Shown here: one piece after another, positions 1-11,341 of the stretch
Position numbering within the stretch: the stretch's first letter is position 1
How the letters are laid out: each line of letters opens with the position of its first letter
The notes under the pieces: model-generated
What the model was told of the DNA's origin: nothing
The model's input: the letters and a program-made list of their open reading frames with translations, nothing else
Database searches by the model: none
Source of the DNA: Aurelia coerulea
Lineage: Eukaryota > Cnidaria > Scyphozoa > Semaeostomeae > Ulmaridae
Direction of reading: 5' to 3'
Length of the DNA stretch: 64,000 nucleotides
Assembly (NCBI GenBank): GCA_039566865.1
Contig: CM076947.1
Coordinates: forward strand, 7,013,501 to 7,077,500
Program-made: the position numbers and the translations under genes

Positions 1-1383
1 CAAAAATGGACAGCTCACTGAGGCTGAGCAGGCCAGAAAAAGAGAATGAACAGACTTGGAGCAGGCCTAATCTGAGATAGGCCATGGATGGTTTCTGAGG
101 ATGTTGGCCAGTTAGTGTCTGTTTTGTAATCTGTACATCAATTCTTAGTGCCTGTGTCCCACATTATTGTGTACACAGTTCACATTTCAGACAATCTAAT
201 GTTTGTGATTTGTTTAAGAGACTATTGGTAGTTTATTGCTAATGCGGAAGTTGTCTCCTGGTCCTTTCAAATAAAACAATATTCTCAAAAGTCGATTTTG
301 TTGGTTGCCAAGAGGAACGAAAGGAAGAAGTCACGTAAAGCGTAAAAAGCAGGTATAAGGACCACATATATCAATAAGGATAAGGAGCAATAAGGACCAC
401 AAGGTAGAATGCAACAAGTTAGAACAATTACACGTTGAAAAACCTTATTTTGAGCTATAGTTTTTAAGCAAAATAGTCCATCTTGCATATGAGTCAAAAT
501 GTTCAGATTTTTTATCATCATTGAGGTCAGCAATGGTTTTGTGCATTTCGTTCTGTAATTTATGACCAAACTAGATGGTTTACATGCACAAAGAAATTTA
601 TGATTCAAATGGTGCAGTATGGTTCAAAACCAGGTAGCCCTAAAAAGAGCGACATTTGCTACTTTTTAAGCCAATTACAAGATCAGCTATACATTGAAAA
701 ATAATTTGGTTCTTGATAACCTTGACAAAAAAAGAAAATTGAAGATCGGCCGTGAAATAAATTGTTGGTGATTTTTCAAACGGGAGTACTTTTTTTTTTG
801 ACACCTGGTAGGAAACTCTGGAATGAATGTGTCAAAATAAAAGATTGAAAGGAATTCGACACACAGGCAGAAACGATCAAGTGGTTTTGGAGAAGGCAAG
901 ACATTACCTAGAAGAGGAAGAATGGGCACCGCACATGGTGATAAAGAAGAAGACGCAGCAAGCAAACATTTGTGCTGAAAAGGCGAGGAGCTACATGCTG
1001 TCACCAGCAGCTACACACTCGGCTTCATCGTTGGTTGATCAGGAGTGTAGTGATGCTAAATTAAGGTTGGTTTGCTTTATTATTTTCAAACTGTGTTCAA
1101 CACTGTCATCATGACTGTATGTGGCAATTAGGTGCTTTTATAGAGTTGGACATGCAGTAGCAACTGAATTTGTGTTAATGTTTTGATTAATAGATTTGCA
1201 GTGTGAATAGCAAATATTTTCCCCTTACAGTAGCACTTCATTGAAGACTTCAGCAAAGTTAGCACTGAAATCTTTCTTGCTAAAGAGGGCAGCAGTTAAC
1301 AAAGAATCAATGAGCTGCCAATTTCCACGTGTAACAACGTTGCCGTCAAATGACCATCGCTAAATGTTTCCTTGTGAACTGAA
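1..1383. other. No supported gene (5' margin)
   Basis: AT-rich DNA with only short, overlapping open frames on both strands. One plus-strand frame at about 827-1114 encodes a Lys/Glu-rich stretch that ends near a possible GT donor, so it could be an exon, but I recognise no domain and do not call it. No clear repeat was seen here. Confidence 0.5.
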
Positions 1384-2125
1384 ATGGCCGATATCGATAA
1401 TCACGATTCTGATCGCGAGCAATTTGCCAAAGCTTCTTGTTATATACGCCAAGCTGTGGAAGAAATTGTTCAACACTTGTGTGCCTCCTTCAAGTTCATC
1501 GGCAGCAGCGACAGCAAGAATGCCACCACCTGCTTCTGTCACATCTGCCCCATCTGCAGTTCAAAAATTGACTTTGCATGATGGCAATAGGCCCGGCGAA
1601 GCTGGCACTAATTCTGGTCCACAAGATAGTGCGCAGAAAAGTGCTTCTCAAGAATTGAGGGATGCATTTGCTCCCTACAGCTGACATACCTATCAATTTA
1701 CTAGGTTTGGTAAAGGGGCGGCTACAACAGCCTCCCGCATACATTCTTCTTCAACACATCAATCCCCTTTCTCCTCTGTGTCAAACAACTGGTTACATAG
1801 ATTTGGTTGAGTTCCGTTCAAGGAGCAAGTATGTGTGCCCACCTTGTCAGAGAGGGACCCTTGGTGACGTGCTGGGATCGGAGAAAAGACACTTGTATTT
1901 GACAAGAACGGTGACCACAGTCACATTGCAGAAACTATGTGCGCTGCGTTTGATAAATTGAGAGCCGCAGGCGGCTTTACTTTGCTACGATCTGGCTCCA
2001 GAAGCAATCCAGGGGAAAGAACAAGGCTGGAACTAATTTCCATTTCCAAAGGGTGCAGTGATCCAGAGGATGGAATAAATAGGAAAAAACGAAGTTTGAA
2101 AAACTTGCGGCATTTAATATCCTCC
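1384..2125 (+). pseudogene. Decayed G2E3/HECT-like N-terminal fragment
   Basis: The plus strand carries broken pieces of coding sequence. The clearest runs from about 1871 and reads EKTLVFDKNGDHSHIAET, then FDKLRAAGGFTLLR. It resembles the region with a '...F..L...GG(F/Y)..LR' core found upstream of the HECT domain in dispersed G2E3-like proteins of cnidarians and molluscs. This is recalled family knowledge, not a search. An in-frame TGA precedes EKTLVF, and upstream pieces lie in other frames, including a short ATG frame at 1384-1581 with several Cys/His residues. No HECT domain follows; the frame runs into the inverted-homology block that starts near 2056. It is a dead fragment at best, and the family assignment is tentative. 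Confidence 0.35.
2056..2125 (+). repeat. Inverted-homology block A, left copy
   Basis: About 70 bp, including the stretch that translates as GINRKKRS, matches the reverse complement of 11342-11421 with few mismatches. The left copy abuts the start of block B almost directly, whereas on the right about 1.0 kb separates A from B. It is the outermost of three mirrored pairs surrounding the PIN-like gene. Confidence 0.7.
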
Positions 2126-2132
2126 TTGAAAA

Positions 2133-2700
2133 GGGGGTGTTGGGGGTCAACACAAAGCAAAAATTTTCGAAATCGGACAAATGGTTCCGTCACAATGATT
2201 TTTTGAAGTTTGGGGAAATGACATGTTTTTCTTTGTCATAGCATTTCCGGCAAAATTTATTGTTTTAGCTTAACTTTAAACTTTTATAGCTCCGCTCATG
2301 ATTGTCCGATTTTTACAAACTTAGTTTCATTTGAAAGATGATCATCTACTTGTACGTCACATGTAATTTGTTTTCAACAAAAGAACACGAAAGCATGGAT
2401 AACCGGACACACATTATGCTTCGTAGTTTTTGAGAATTTCGTGACAAAATAGCCACTCAATAGTAAAAACAAAAAATTCAAGTGATATCAAGTGTTAGCT
2501 AGAAACATATAAAAATACTTCAAGGTCTTGGGAACATTTCTGCCAAAGGGTTCGTTCCAGATCGTTTTAGTTTTTTTTTCAAAATTTTTTTGAAAAATGC
2601 TACCAGAAGTCCTGATCTGCAAGCTGAGTTAGAAAAAGAATCATCGTGTGATATCTGGCTCTCTTTTCTGTTTACCAATGTTCTCTGCATACTCGCAACC
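2133..2700 (+). repeat. Inverted-homology block B, left arm
   Basis: This arm begins GGGGGTGT and contains TCGAAATCGGAC. It matches the reverse complement of 9735-10312 over more than 500 bp. Similarity is high in the outer half and falls toward the inner end, where both arms still share a stretch translating as NATRSPDLQA. Both outer ends carry the same G-rich terminus followed by GGGGTCAAC. I see no target-site duplication outside the two ends. It may be a terminal inverted repeat of a large element, or one of two copies of a shorter repeat that landed in opposite orientations. Confidence 0.75.
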
Positions 2701-3107
2701 ATCTAAAATAAGAAACGATGACCTACTGTTTCCATGAAATAGGTATCAATTCCGCAAAATTCTAGTTTATTTGTTAGCGTTCATTGCATAAAAGACCACA
2801 CTTGAAAGCATAACTTTTATGACATTTAAGGCTTCGATTGACACTAAAAAAGGTTAATTGCATTGGTTCTGTGCAAGTAATACACCTTTTAATTGTGTAG
2901 CGGAAGCCTTCAGATTTAACCGTTGAGTTCAAGTTATGAATAGAAGGATTTTTTAGCATTGTCTATGGCCAGCTTAATGTATGTATTGGTTTTTAACAGA
3001 GTAAAGACAAAGAACACTTGTCTAACATGATACAGTTTTGTATGTTGAAACACTTCAGCATTGCTGCTATAATGTGAAGCTGCATCTTTACCTACACTTT
3101 ACTCATA
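2701..3107. other. Non-homologous spacer between blocks B and C (left)
   Basis: About 400 bp with no convincing counterpart in the equivalent spacer on the right (9214-9734), and no recognisable gene. Confidence 0.5.
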
Positions 3108-3430
3108 GTCCGGTGGCTGGAGGGGGGGCATCACCACCCGAGCGGAGAATTTATGAGACTTAGTCCATCTAGACCAGTTTCTTGCGTAGATTTCGATTCT
3201 GGGAGGTGATCGGCCATTTGGGGGGCTTTTCAGAGATATCTCTGAATCAGAGATCAGAGATAGGGGGTCTCAGGTGAAAAAATGAGGGAAATCGTTATTA
3301 TATTGTTATCCATGAAAATAGTCTTACAGCTCAGTTAAACATGGGTATCTAGCATCAGATATATCTCTGTGGGTGTATTTGGTCCTCAAGGGCTTGTTCA
3401 TGTCTTTAAGGGGGCGCTTGGGGGTCGCCA
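3108..3430 (+). repeat. Inverted-homology block C, left arm
   Basis: It starts at GTCCGGTGGCTGGAGG and matches the reverse complement of about 8925-9213 closely, apart from a roughly 20-bp difference near the 'gagatatc' stretch. It is the innermost of the three mirrored pairs. The PIN-like gene lies entirely between the two C arms. Confidence 0.8.
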
Positions 3431-3634
3431 TTCAATGTAAATATGTAAATACAGTGAGCCGGCCATGCTGAGTTTTAACATACTTGAACTAAATAAAAGT
3501 CTACATTATACATAAATTCACACGCTATCTTGTGCTCAAATAGTCTTTATCAGGAAATATTAGAATATTAATCGTATATTTTTGAATCCACGGGATGAAA
3601 AACGCCGCTAAAATTGGTTGTTTCATGAACAATG

Positions 3635-5498
3635 CTATTCATCCTCTTCATCGGAAGATTCGTAATAAGCCATTTCAGGATCTGGTCCAGCTTCTTTGTT
3701 GGTGGTGAGCAGCTCGCAAATATCTTCTGGGTACGCCTCAGATACCCATTCACACGAAAAATCATCCTTCCAACCATGCATCGTAGGGTCATCTTGGATG
3801 ATCATGGGCTGCGCAGCTTGTCTCCACATTCTGGCAACAAAATTTGCTCGTTTGATATGGAATAAAAGGCTACTCCTACAAGGTGGTAACGATGAAAGAT
3901 CTGTTATCTTCTCATCTCGTGTGAAATTCTTCCAAAATATCTTTCTTCTAGCATCATCTACTGATGTAAGCCTTTTTTCACCGTACAAGGAACAAACAAA
4001 CTTTTCTAATCCAGCAACTAGGTCCTCAGAAACATTATTCGCTTGTCCTAATTCTGAAAAGATTTCTAGGAATTCTTCATTTTCCTGAATTAGTTTCCAG
4101 CACTGACTTTTGCCTTTCCTGAAAAATGATGAAACGTAATCATTTCCTGTGAAGGCATGAAGTCCGAGAAGCGCTTGTTTTTGTTCTGGCGACAGTTCAC
4201 ATTGTGTGAGATCTAATAGCTTTTTTCCTTTGCCAGTTCCATTCTCAATCAAAACGTGCAGGTTTGGAACTTCATTGGCAAGTAGAATGATTGGTATGTC
4301 TATGTCTCCTGAGGAAGACCGCAGGACACAATTTGTTTCTTGACCCCCATTACTTCGCATTGCAAAATGAAGTAGGTAACATATTTTTGTGTCGGCTTCT
4401 TCATGGTTTGTCAGCAACTCTTCAACGGTCTCGACACTTCTGTTGTCAATCTTGGTGCATCGATCTGATCTTGCAAAGTACACATTTCTCGTTCCGAGTA
4501 GCTCTTTGTTGTTAACCCAAACTTCCTCTACTAGCTCGAACAAGCGCTCTTTATTTTTCCCATTACTTAGGAAGGACGGGAAATTCGGAGGAATCCTGAT
4601 TTCTGGTGTCTTGATAACAAATTCTTCACCTTCTCCACGGAGTGCTCTCTCTGAATTCTTAATGGACCTCTCTGGGTACGTATCGCATGCAACAAAAATG
4701 AAATCGAATCGCAGTGGGATATACATTAGCAGTTTGACTGCTAGCTCTCTAAATGTATTTGGAATCTTGACAGTTGATCGGATGGTGGCGATTAAATCAA
4801 GAGCGTAACACGACTGATTTGAAACGATAGCTTCATCAGCTATGATAGAGGACAAAGCTGCATCCATCAGCTTGCTTTTAGCTGTTTTCCTTCTTGCACC
4901 GTCACAGGTTGCAAGTGCAAGAGGTACAGGTGCAAGAGGAAAGGAAAGGGCCTTGTCAATATCTATCAACGACTGCTCCTTAAATGATGTTGCGATAAGG
5001 AGCCCTAAAATGTCTCTTTGTACAGTTAGGTCTCGTGATTTACCTTTGCTGGTAACTTTCGTTTTCTTTTCAACACTGTCAAAGCCTTTCCATTCTACCC
5101 TCTTGATTGGAGCAAAAATGTGACCCCTGATTCGTCACCTGAATCCAGTCGCTTGTTGAACTCAAGTTGTAATTCTTTCCCTCTACCCTCTGCTGACATG
5201 AGTCGCTCTGAAATTTCGGCTGGGAGCGGTCTTCCGGAAACCAGATTGAACAACTTCTGCTTGTCCAGTGTACTGTCAAATGGATTGATGAAATCATCCT
5301 TCAAAGCCTCGACAACTTTCAAAACTCGCTCTTCAGACTTTTTAATCTCTGTTGCTCGTAAGCATTTCCTTGGATTGTTTGCAGTTTTTTCAATTTCTGC
5401 AAGGGACAGCAGTGAGTCAACCATTCTCGCTTGAAATGGTCTGTTCAAAACCCATTTCTCATACGTACTGTCCTGATGTGTAAAGTCTTTTATTCCAC
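3635..5498 (-). CDS. Exon 3 of PIN-like gene (nuclease-like domain), frameshifted
   Basis: The acceptor TTCTGCAG precedes 5498, and the first codon is completed by exon 2 (phase 1, reading GGIKDFTHQDSTYEKW). The frame stays open to RLDSGDESGVTF, where a run of five T (5114-5118 on the plus strand) shifts it. In the adjacent frame, APIKRVEWKGFDS continues and joins a 444-codon open frame ending at 3635. In the last part, FIFVACDTY, HEEADTK, SGDIDI and LHAFTGND are spaced as acidic motifs of a PIN/FEN-like fold. The tail is acidic (SSDEEDE). Because the frame is open upstream of 4969, that position is not a real start. One indel separates this copy from an intact exon. Confidence 0.75.
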
Positions 5499-5900
5499 CT
5501 GCAGAAGAAGAGTTACTAAATTTCACGAAAAGAATGACAACAAAAAGTACGTTATCAATTCTAACTTTATTGACAGTGTTGTTGACAAAATAGTATTGAA
5601 ACAATGGCTTCTCTCGCTTTTTGGAATATGCCTCATTAAAAAAATCGTATTTTCTATTTTAAGACTGTCAAAATATATCAAACCATTTAATTTTGCATTA
5701 GTTCCTAAAACTCGAATTTTCATACTTTGTATGTGCTGGTTTGCTTGTACTCTAGAAGTAAAAGGTCAAGATCCTAATGATGTAGATATACAAAAGTTAC
5801 AGTTATCATCAAATACTGAACTAAAAACGCTAATAACTTGGTTCCACCCCTGACAAGAAACACTCACTTGATAAATATTCACCTCAACAAAAGTTATTAC

Positions 5901-7243
5901 CTGTTGTCTTCGAACTTCGCATGTATGTTTGCTCACCAGCTCCATCAATTGACTGGCCAATATTCATTTCATTTCTGCAAACGGAGAGTCCCTTTGCTAA
6001 CAATTCTTCTTTAGCTCCAGGATGAGTTTTATCGAGATTCCGCAATTGTCGGCAGTAGAAAGTACCATACCGCGCGTAATTCTGCTTGTTCATCGAAAAG
6101 AAGTAAGGCAGAGAATTCCTCCAGCAGCAAAGGCGTAAGTTGTAGTCGTTCGTGTTAATTGAATAATGAAGCTTGTGTTGTCTTTCAACTGAATTTTGGT
6201 ACATCATCCAATACTGCGGGGTCAAGCCAAACTCGCCATGTAGACAGCGTCGCTTCAAGCCATTGTACTGTTCCTGATACAAGCAAAATGATGGGCTATT
6301 CACAGCAGCCTGCACCTGAACTCCATTGACTCCTTCTGTGAAACAGTGGTCCTTAACCCTATCTGACCTGGGGGGGGCGGATTCCGCCCCCCCTAGTACA
6401 TTTTTGTTTACACCGTTTTCCACACATGCAGCAGGCCTCTGATACTTCGTAAGTTTAACTATGTATCATAGAGCAATAAAATTGCAACAATTTGGACATT
6501 CTATTTTTAGCCTTGTTTCCATGGTTACCAATTTTTCATACTGCACTCTGTGAAAAACATACTTTGTATCTCTTTTAATCATGTTTAATTGGCCCAATTA
6601 AGTCTAAATTAAGAATTTATACATATTTTGATCTATATCTTTCGTTTCTTTATGAAAAATAAAGTTTCATGACGTTTTAGCAACCTTTCATTTATATGAC
6701 ATCATATGACATCATAATGATCATCATGCTCTAGCAACAACAACAACATCGCTAATTGGATTATGATTTCAAATTTTCATTGTTTACATAATGAACTACC
6801 TTTGTGCCATGTTTGGCTGCCATATCTCTTATGACAACAGAGATAAACTGGGGGGGCGGAATCCGCCCCCCCCCCCCCCAGGCATTGAGTGTTTCAAATC
6901 ACCCAGGTCAGATAGGGTTAAGACCTTGAGGAATATCTCCAAGGAAAGCTTCACTGAACAATCTATTGATGGCTTCTGCAAAACATTCGTGCACCATCCA
7001 GCTTCTGTTGTAATGTTTACCAGACAAGACTCCTTTGATACCACCAGCTGTGCAGAGACCGGCCTGGTAGACAATTTCTTCAAAGCCACTTCCAGCGATC
7101 AGCTTCCCAATTGTACCAAAGATTGCCATCATGACGTGAAAATCTCCCATATGAATTATGACGTTGTGGAACTCCGTCGGGTTATTCCAAAGAATGTGAA
7201 AGAACTTTTGAGCAGCTCCAGCATCAACAGTTATGTGAGTGTA
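5901..7243 (-). CDS. Exon 2 of PIN-like gene, split by a MITE
   Basis: The exon reads from about 7243 (THITVDAGAAQKFF, IHMGDFHVM, SGFEEIVYQAGL, HYNRSWMVHECF) to 6922. It is then interrupted by the TTAA-flanked MITE and resumes at 6352 in the same frame (DHCFTEG, then NDYNLRLCCWRNSLPYFF, EQTYMRSSKTTG). With one TTAA counted, the codons across the junction are continuous (GL-K-DHC), so the MITE sits inside a coding exon. The donor after AAGACAACAG is GTAATA at 5900. The acceptor is less certain: an AG at about 7244 has a poor pyrimidine tract, and an in-frame TAA lies just upstream. Confidence 0.7.
6357..6917. mobile_element. piggyBac-type MITE with subterminal G/C hairpins, in exon 2
   Basis: The element is 561 bp and is flanked by TTAA at 6353-6356 and 6918-6921. 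Its terminal inverted repeats begin CCCTATCTGACCTGG on both sides. TTAA duplication with CCC termini is the hallmark of piggyBac elements. Just inside each end lies a run of G, a short self-complementary core GCGGAATCCGC (or its complement) and a run of C: 6370-6393 and 6850-6880. There is no transposase. It interrupts the coding exon of the PIN-like gene. Confidence 0.85.
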
Positions 7244-7371
7244 CTTCATATTTTAGGCAGTGGCTAATCTTTGTGATTGCTTTATGCATTCAACCACAGT
7301 GCTGTATTCGGTAATGGGATGCCGGATGGGAGGCAAGAATGTGATGGAAGTGCAATTTGAATTAGGCTTAC

Positions 7372-8163
7372 CCATAGCTTGTATGACAAAACCAACGAAG
7401 CGAGAAATTGATTGAGACTGTCCACTGTAAAATCGGTCAGTACTCTCATTGAAACAGTTTGGCTACCACCAATCACATGAGATGTCACGAAAGAGCACAA
7501 TGCCTCAAAGTTTGTTGTGGTCTGTCGTGGAGATGCAGACCCTTCGCCTTCGAATGTATCTCCACAACCAGCAGCAGCTGATGCTGTGGCCGACCTCTTG
7601 CTGCAAATCAAGGTATATCCCTTGTAGCATTTCTGGTGCATTTTAAATTCCTTTGCTATCAGATCTACTCCTGAAATAGCAGCTAGCATCTCTTGGTCAT
7701 TCCGTAGGGCTGCTGCTTGTTGCAATGTTCTGCATGAAGAGAACGTTTGTACAATTTTGATCTGTTGCTTTTTGCCTTTAACCTTTATTGGCTTTGACGT
7801 CTTGCATTTCATGCAAACATTCGGAAACAAATTGCCAGAAAAATCGTGAGATCTCTTTTTCCTTTTGAGAGGAGACCTTTGTGGATCGAACTTCTTCGTT
7901 ACCTTCCGTTTTTGCGATAGAACAGATATGGCTTTCGTAAAATTCTTATAACACTGACTATGAACGTAATGTTCTCCAAGGGTGAATAACTCCGGGATAG
8001 ACTTTATTTGAAATTCATGGCAATTCGCACCACCAAGTCGTATTCTGCAGTCTCTGGCATCAATCAGCCGTGCATATGTGTCTTTGCTTAATGGGATAAG
8101 GTTCTGATTTTCGATACACAGGTGCCTGTAGTGAACAATACAAGTTTCACCGCTATTCGTCAT
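7372..8163 (-). CDS. Exon 1 of PIN-like gene (Cys/His-rich N-terminus)
   Basis: The ATG at 8163 opens about 264 codons. A first cluster (YRHLCIEN... then HEFQIK and HYVHSQCYKNF) and a second (NVCMKCKTSK... MHQKCYKGYTLIC) place Cys and His residues in two similar modules, probably zinc-binding. A basic stretch (RSPLKRKKRSHD) between them could be a nuclear localisation signal. The exon ends at a canonical donor, GTAAG, whose first base is 7371. Past the donor, the open frame continues for only about 30 residues to a stop. The Met is the first in frame. No promoter element is obvious upstream. Confidence 0.7.
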
Positions 8164-8924
8164 CTTTTTCTTCCTTTTCGTCGAGCATAACCAAGCCTGT
8201 TAGATGTAAATGGACATTTTTAGAATTAAAAATGACAAGCAAATTTCACTTGCAAAGCCAGTGTGACTTCTAAAATGATGAGTTACTTCTTTTTATACAC
8301 AAATTTATTCGACATAAAAGTTTATATACGTACCCCTTGGTTGTAAAAAGATCAGAAGGCACGTAGTGTATGGTTACATGGTAGGCCTGATAATGTCTTG
8401 TTGATTCTTCGAATATCTTGTGTTCCAATGCAAAGCAAATCACTCCACGCTAACTTTCGATGTCAAAAAACATAAAAAATGCAGCAAGAATATAACATGT
8501 AAATTTGTCGAATGAATCAACCGCAATGGTATATAGAGCTCCAAAATTCTCGGAGGGCATTTTAATTCAAGTTACATTTCAACAGATTTGAAACCCAACA
8601 TCTGTTTATTATGTGCTAAAACAAATATCCTGTGCAGAATTCAACATAATTGCATCCTTAAAAAATACTTTGAAGACACCCTGAAGGAAATAAAAATTCC
8701 AGTGCATGACTAGTCAATATCCCCAAGGGAAGCCTTTGCCAGAAAAACAGGCCTACCTCCCAAGTTGTTTGCTTTAAATTATCTCAAAAGGCCTTACGAT
8801 GATCCCCTAAACAGTAATAATGAAATAATACTCTACAATATAGCGATGCTCAGCTTCATTGGCTGCATCTAAAAATCTAAACTAGTAGAAAGTGTTTTCA
8901 GCCCCAAACGCCCCTTAAACGCCC
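8164..8924. other. No supported gene; 5' flank of the PIN-like gene
   Basis: AT-rich DNA between the first exon of the PIN-like gene and inverted block C. It probably contains the promoter of that gene, but I cannot point to a TATA box or initiator with confidence. Confidence 0.4.
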
Positions 8925-9213
8925 CCTTAAGACAGTGAACGAGCCCTTGCGGACCAAATACACCCACAGAGATATATCTGATGCTAGATACCCATGTTTA
9001 ACTGAGCTGTAACAATATTTTCATGGATAACAACATAATAACGATTTCCCTCATTTTTTCGCCTAAGACCCCCCATATCTCCGAAAAGCCCCCCCAAATG
9101 GCCGATCACCTCCCAGAATCGAAATCTACGCAAGAAACTGGTCTAGATGGACTAAGTCTCATAAACTCTCCGCTCGGGTGGTGATGCCCCCCCTCCAGCC
9201 ACCGGACTATCAT
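8925..9213 (-). repeat. Inverted-homology block C, right arm
   Basis: Reverse complement of 3108-3430, with the same start (GTCCGGTGGCTGGAGG at 9213 reading leftward). It lacks a short 'gagatatctctgaatcagagatc' type segment that the left copy has, consistent with independent small indels after the arms separated. Confidence 0.8.
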
Positions 9214-9734
9214 CCACCCATCCGATGCTTGTTCACAGATGAGAGCATGCTTTAAATGATTTATATTGATGAAGGCCCTGTTGCAGTTTGGTCTGGAAGC
9301 AGTGTAGAAGAATAGAAAAAGGAACAGAAGAGACCTTGGAAGTGGACCTGGTTGCAGGGTTAGGCAAATTTCAATACAAGCAAAGACTCCAGCAAAGACT
9401 CCGATTCTGATCATAACAGCTTCTTTGTAGCTAAGGCCAAGCAAAATTTCTTAATAAAGCACTGTCATTATGTCGAAGTGCACACAACAGATACCAAAGA
9501 AAGTAATAAATGTAATTATCGCTATGTAATATCGATGAACAAAATAAAACTTGTCTCATCAGTGAATGCTTGGTTTTTGGCACAATATCATACATTTTTA
9601 GCTGTGGCAGATTGCATATATTGTTAGTTGTTCAGAGGGGTAAATGCTCAACAATAAGGAAGCAAGGCTTGAAAATTCATGCAATTATTTGGAAACAATA
9701 GACTGTTGTTTTGCATTACTTCAAAAATTTAATT
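9214..9734. other. Non-homologous spacer between blocks C and B (right)
   Basis: About 520 bp without a match to the left spacer. A minus-strand open frame (9444-9106) crosses into block C, includes a hydrophobic stretch and has no recognised domain; I do not call it a gene. Confidence 0.4.
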
Positions 9735-10312
9735 GCCCTGATTGTACAAATGGTTGCTTCTATAGCTGTGGGAAAAAACTGTGAAAAGGAGGGATTCCAC
9801 ATCAATTCTTTTAAGCTTAGCTTGCAGATCAGGACTTCTGGTAGCATTTTTCAAAAAATTGTTGATAAAAAAACTAAAACGATCTGGAACGAGCCCTTTG
9901 GCAGAAATGTTCCTAAGACCATGTAGTATTTGTATATGTTTATAGCTAACACTTGATATCACTTGAATGTTTTGTTTTTACTATTGAGTGGCTATTTTGT
10001 CACAAAATTCTCAAAAACTACAAAGCATAATGTGTGTCCGGTTACCCATGATTTAGTGTTCTTTTGTTGAAAACAAGCTACATGTGACGTACAAGTAGAT
10101 GATCATCTTTCAAATGAAACTAAGTTTGTAAAAATCGGACAATCATGAGCGGAGCTATGAAAGTTTAAAAATAAAGCTAAAACAATAAATTTTGGCGGAA
10201 GTGCTATGATAAACAACTACATATCATTTCCCCAAACTTCAAAAAATCATTGTGACAGAACCATTCGTCCGATTTCGAATATTTTTGCTTTGCGTTGACC
10301 CCTGACACCCCC
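9735..10312 (-). repeat. Inverted-homology block B, right arm
   Basis: Reverse complement of 2133-2700. Its outer end is CACCCCC at 10312. A short minus-strand frame within it (9962-9729, including NATRSPDLQAKL) is shared in decayed form with the left arm, so the arm may derive from once-coding DNA. Confidence 0.75.
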
Positions 10313-11134
10313 GATTTTTGCTTTGACGCGGTGTACTATCCACCAACAACACCTATACAATCTGCCTATGGAATAATACCACGCCAATACCCATCACCAG
10401 CACCAACAGCACCACCAGCACCACCAGCTCAAGGGCACATAGCAGCACCCACACCATATTATCAGTCACCAATGCCATCACCGTTTACACCGCGTCAATA
10501 TCACATACCACCATCGGCACCAGCACCCGCGTCACCTGCACCACTACCAATACCACTACGAGAACCACGACAATCTGGATATCATCGTCACATACAGGAC
10601 CCAATCAGACTCTTACAACTGGCACAAGAACCACCAGCACCAGCATCCCACCCACTATACATCGACACCAGCATGCACACACACAGCCGAACAGCACCAG
10701 CACCATCACCAACACTACCACAATCATCACCTCACCTCCCACATCGCTCTGAATACACCGACCAGCACTTCTTCAACAGCAACCCCATCTCCATTCCTCC
10801 GTACCATCACATCAAACAACAATTTCACACGGTACCATTGCCATTGCCACGGAAACGCCTATATACACCACCATCTCCAGAAACAGATCCATTACTGAAC
10901 TTCCAAGCATTACCAACCCACTCACCATCTCCATGCCCATCATCTCCACCGCCAAAGAAGAACCGGAAGACCAAACAGTAGAAGCTACGCACTACTGAAC
11001 CTACTACACTTGCACCAACACACACTGCACCCACTGCACCAACTGTAGCTACTTCAGCCACTGCACACATTGCACTGCCGATAACAAAATCAGCAGGACA
11101 GAAGCAAAAGAAGAAAAAGAAGGGGAAAGCATAG
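10313..11134 (+). pseudogene. Proline-rich open frame with an in-frame TAG
   Basis: A long frame from the edge of block B to a TAG at 10979-10981 is extremely rich in Pro, Ser, Ala, Thr and His, and ends in KKNRKTKQ. After the TAG the same frame stays open for 50 more codons (Thr/Ala/Pro-rich, then KKKKKGKA) to a TAG at 11132. Base composition is visibly richer in C than the surroundings. No ATG occurs in the first part: the first Met is near 10471, so the frame may be an internal exon. The low-complexity, basic-tailed sequence suggests a disordered nuclear protein. Lack of a start, a nonsense codon and position between inverted blocks make a pseudogene or transposon-derived exon more likely than an active gene. 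Confidence 0.45.
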
Positions 11135-11341
11135 CTTTAACATTTGGACTTTGAACATTTATTGCAATGATATCTTTACGTTTACATATGTTGCGTTTAC
11201 CTGTTACTACCTTCTTTAACAAAACTAAGAAGGGTGGGCGGGAGGGAGTGCAGGAAGGACCTCAATGAATAGTTATCATCCCTACTGTCCTGTTTCACTG
11301 TGGCTGCAACTTTTCTGACCCGATTCGGAATACCATTTCAT
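11135..11341. other. No supported gene
   Basis: Short AT-rich stretch between the proline-rich frame and block A; nothing recognised. Confidence 0.4.

Larger units (their letters stand above)
3635..8163 (-). pseudogene. PIN/FEN-like dispersed cnidarian gene, interrupted
   Basis: I reconstruct three exons on the minus strand: 8163-7372, about 7243-5901 and 5498-3635, giving roughly 1,100 residues. The N-terminus has Cys/His clusters typical of a zinc-binding module. The middle has the conserved HMGDFHVM...GSGFEE...HYNRSW segment. The C-terminus has HEEADTK, SGDIDI and LHAFTGND, the acidic motifs expected of a PIN/XPG-type nuclease fold. I know this architecture as an uncharacterised, multi-copy family in cnidarians and molluscs; a nuclease activity is inferred, not shown. 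Two lesions are visible: a 561-bp MITE within exon 2 and a frameshift near 5114-5118 in exon 3. Otherwise the frames are long and open, so inactivation looks recent. The gene sits between mirrored inverted repeats and may be cargo or the core protein of a large element. Confidence 0.8.

Noticed and set aside
9106..9444. 112-codon minus-strand ORF next to block C
   Set aside because: Half of it is repeat sequence shared with 3108-3300, where the frame is not kept.
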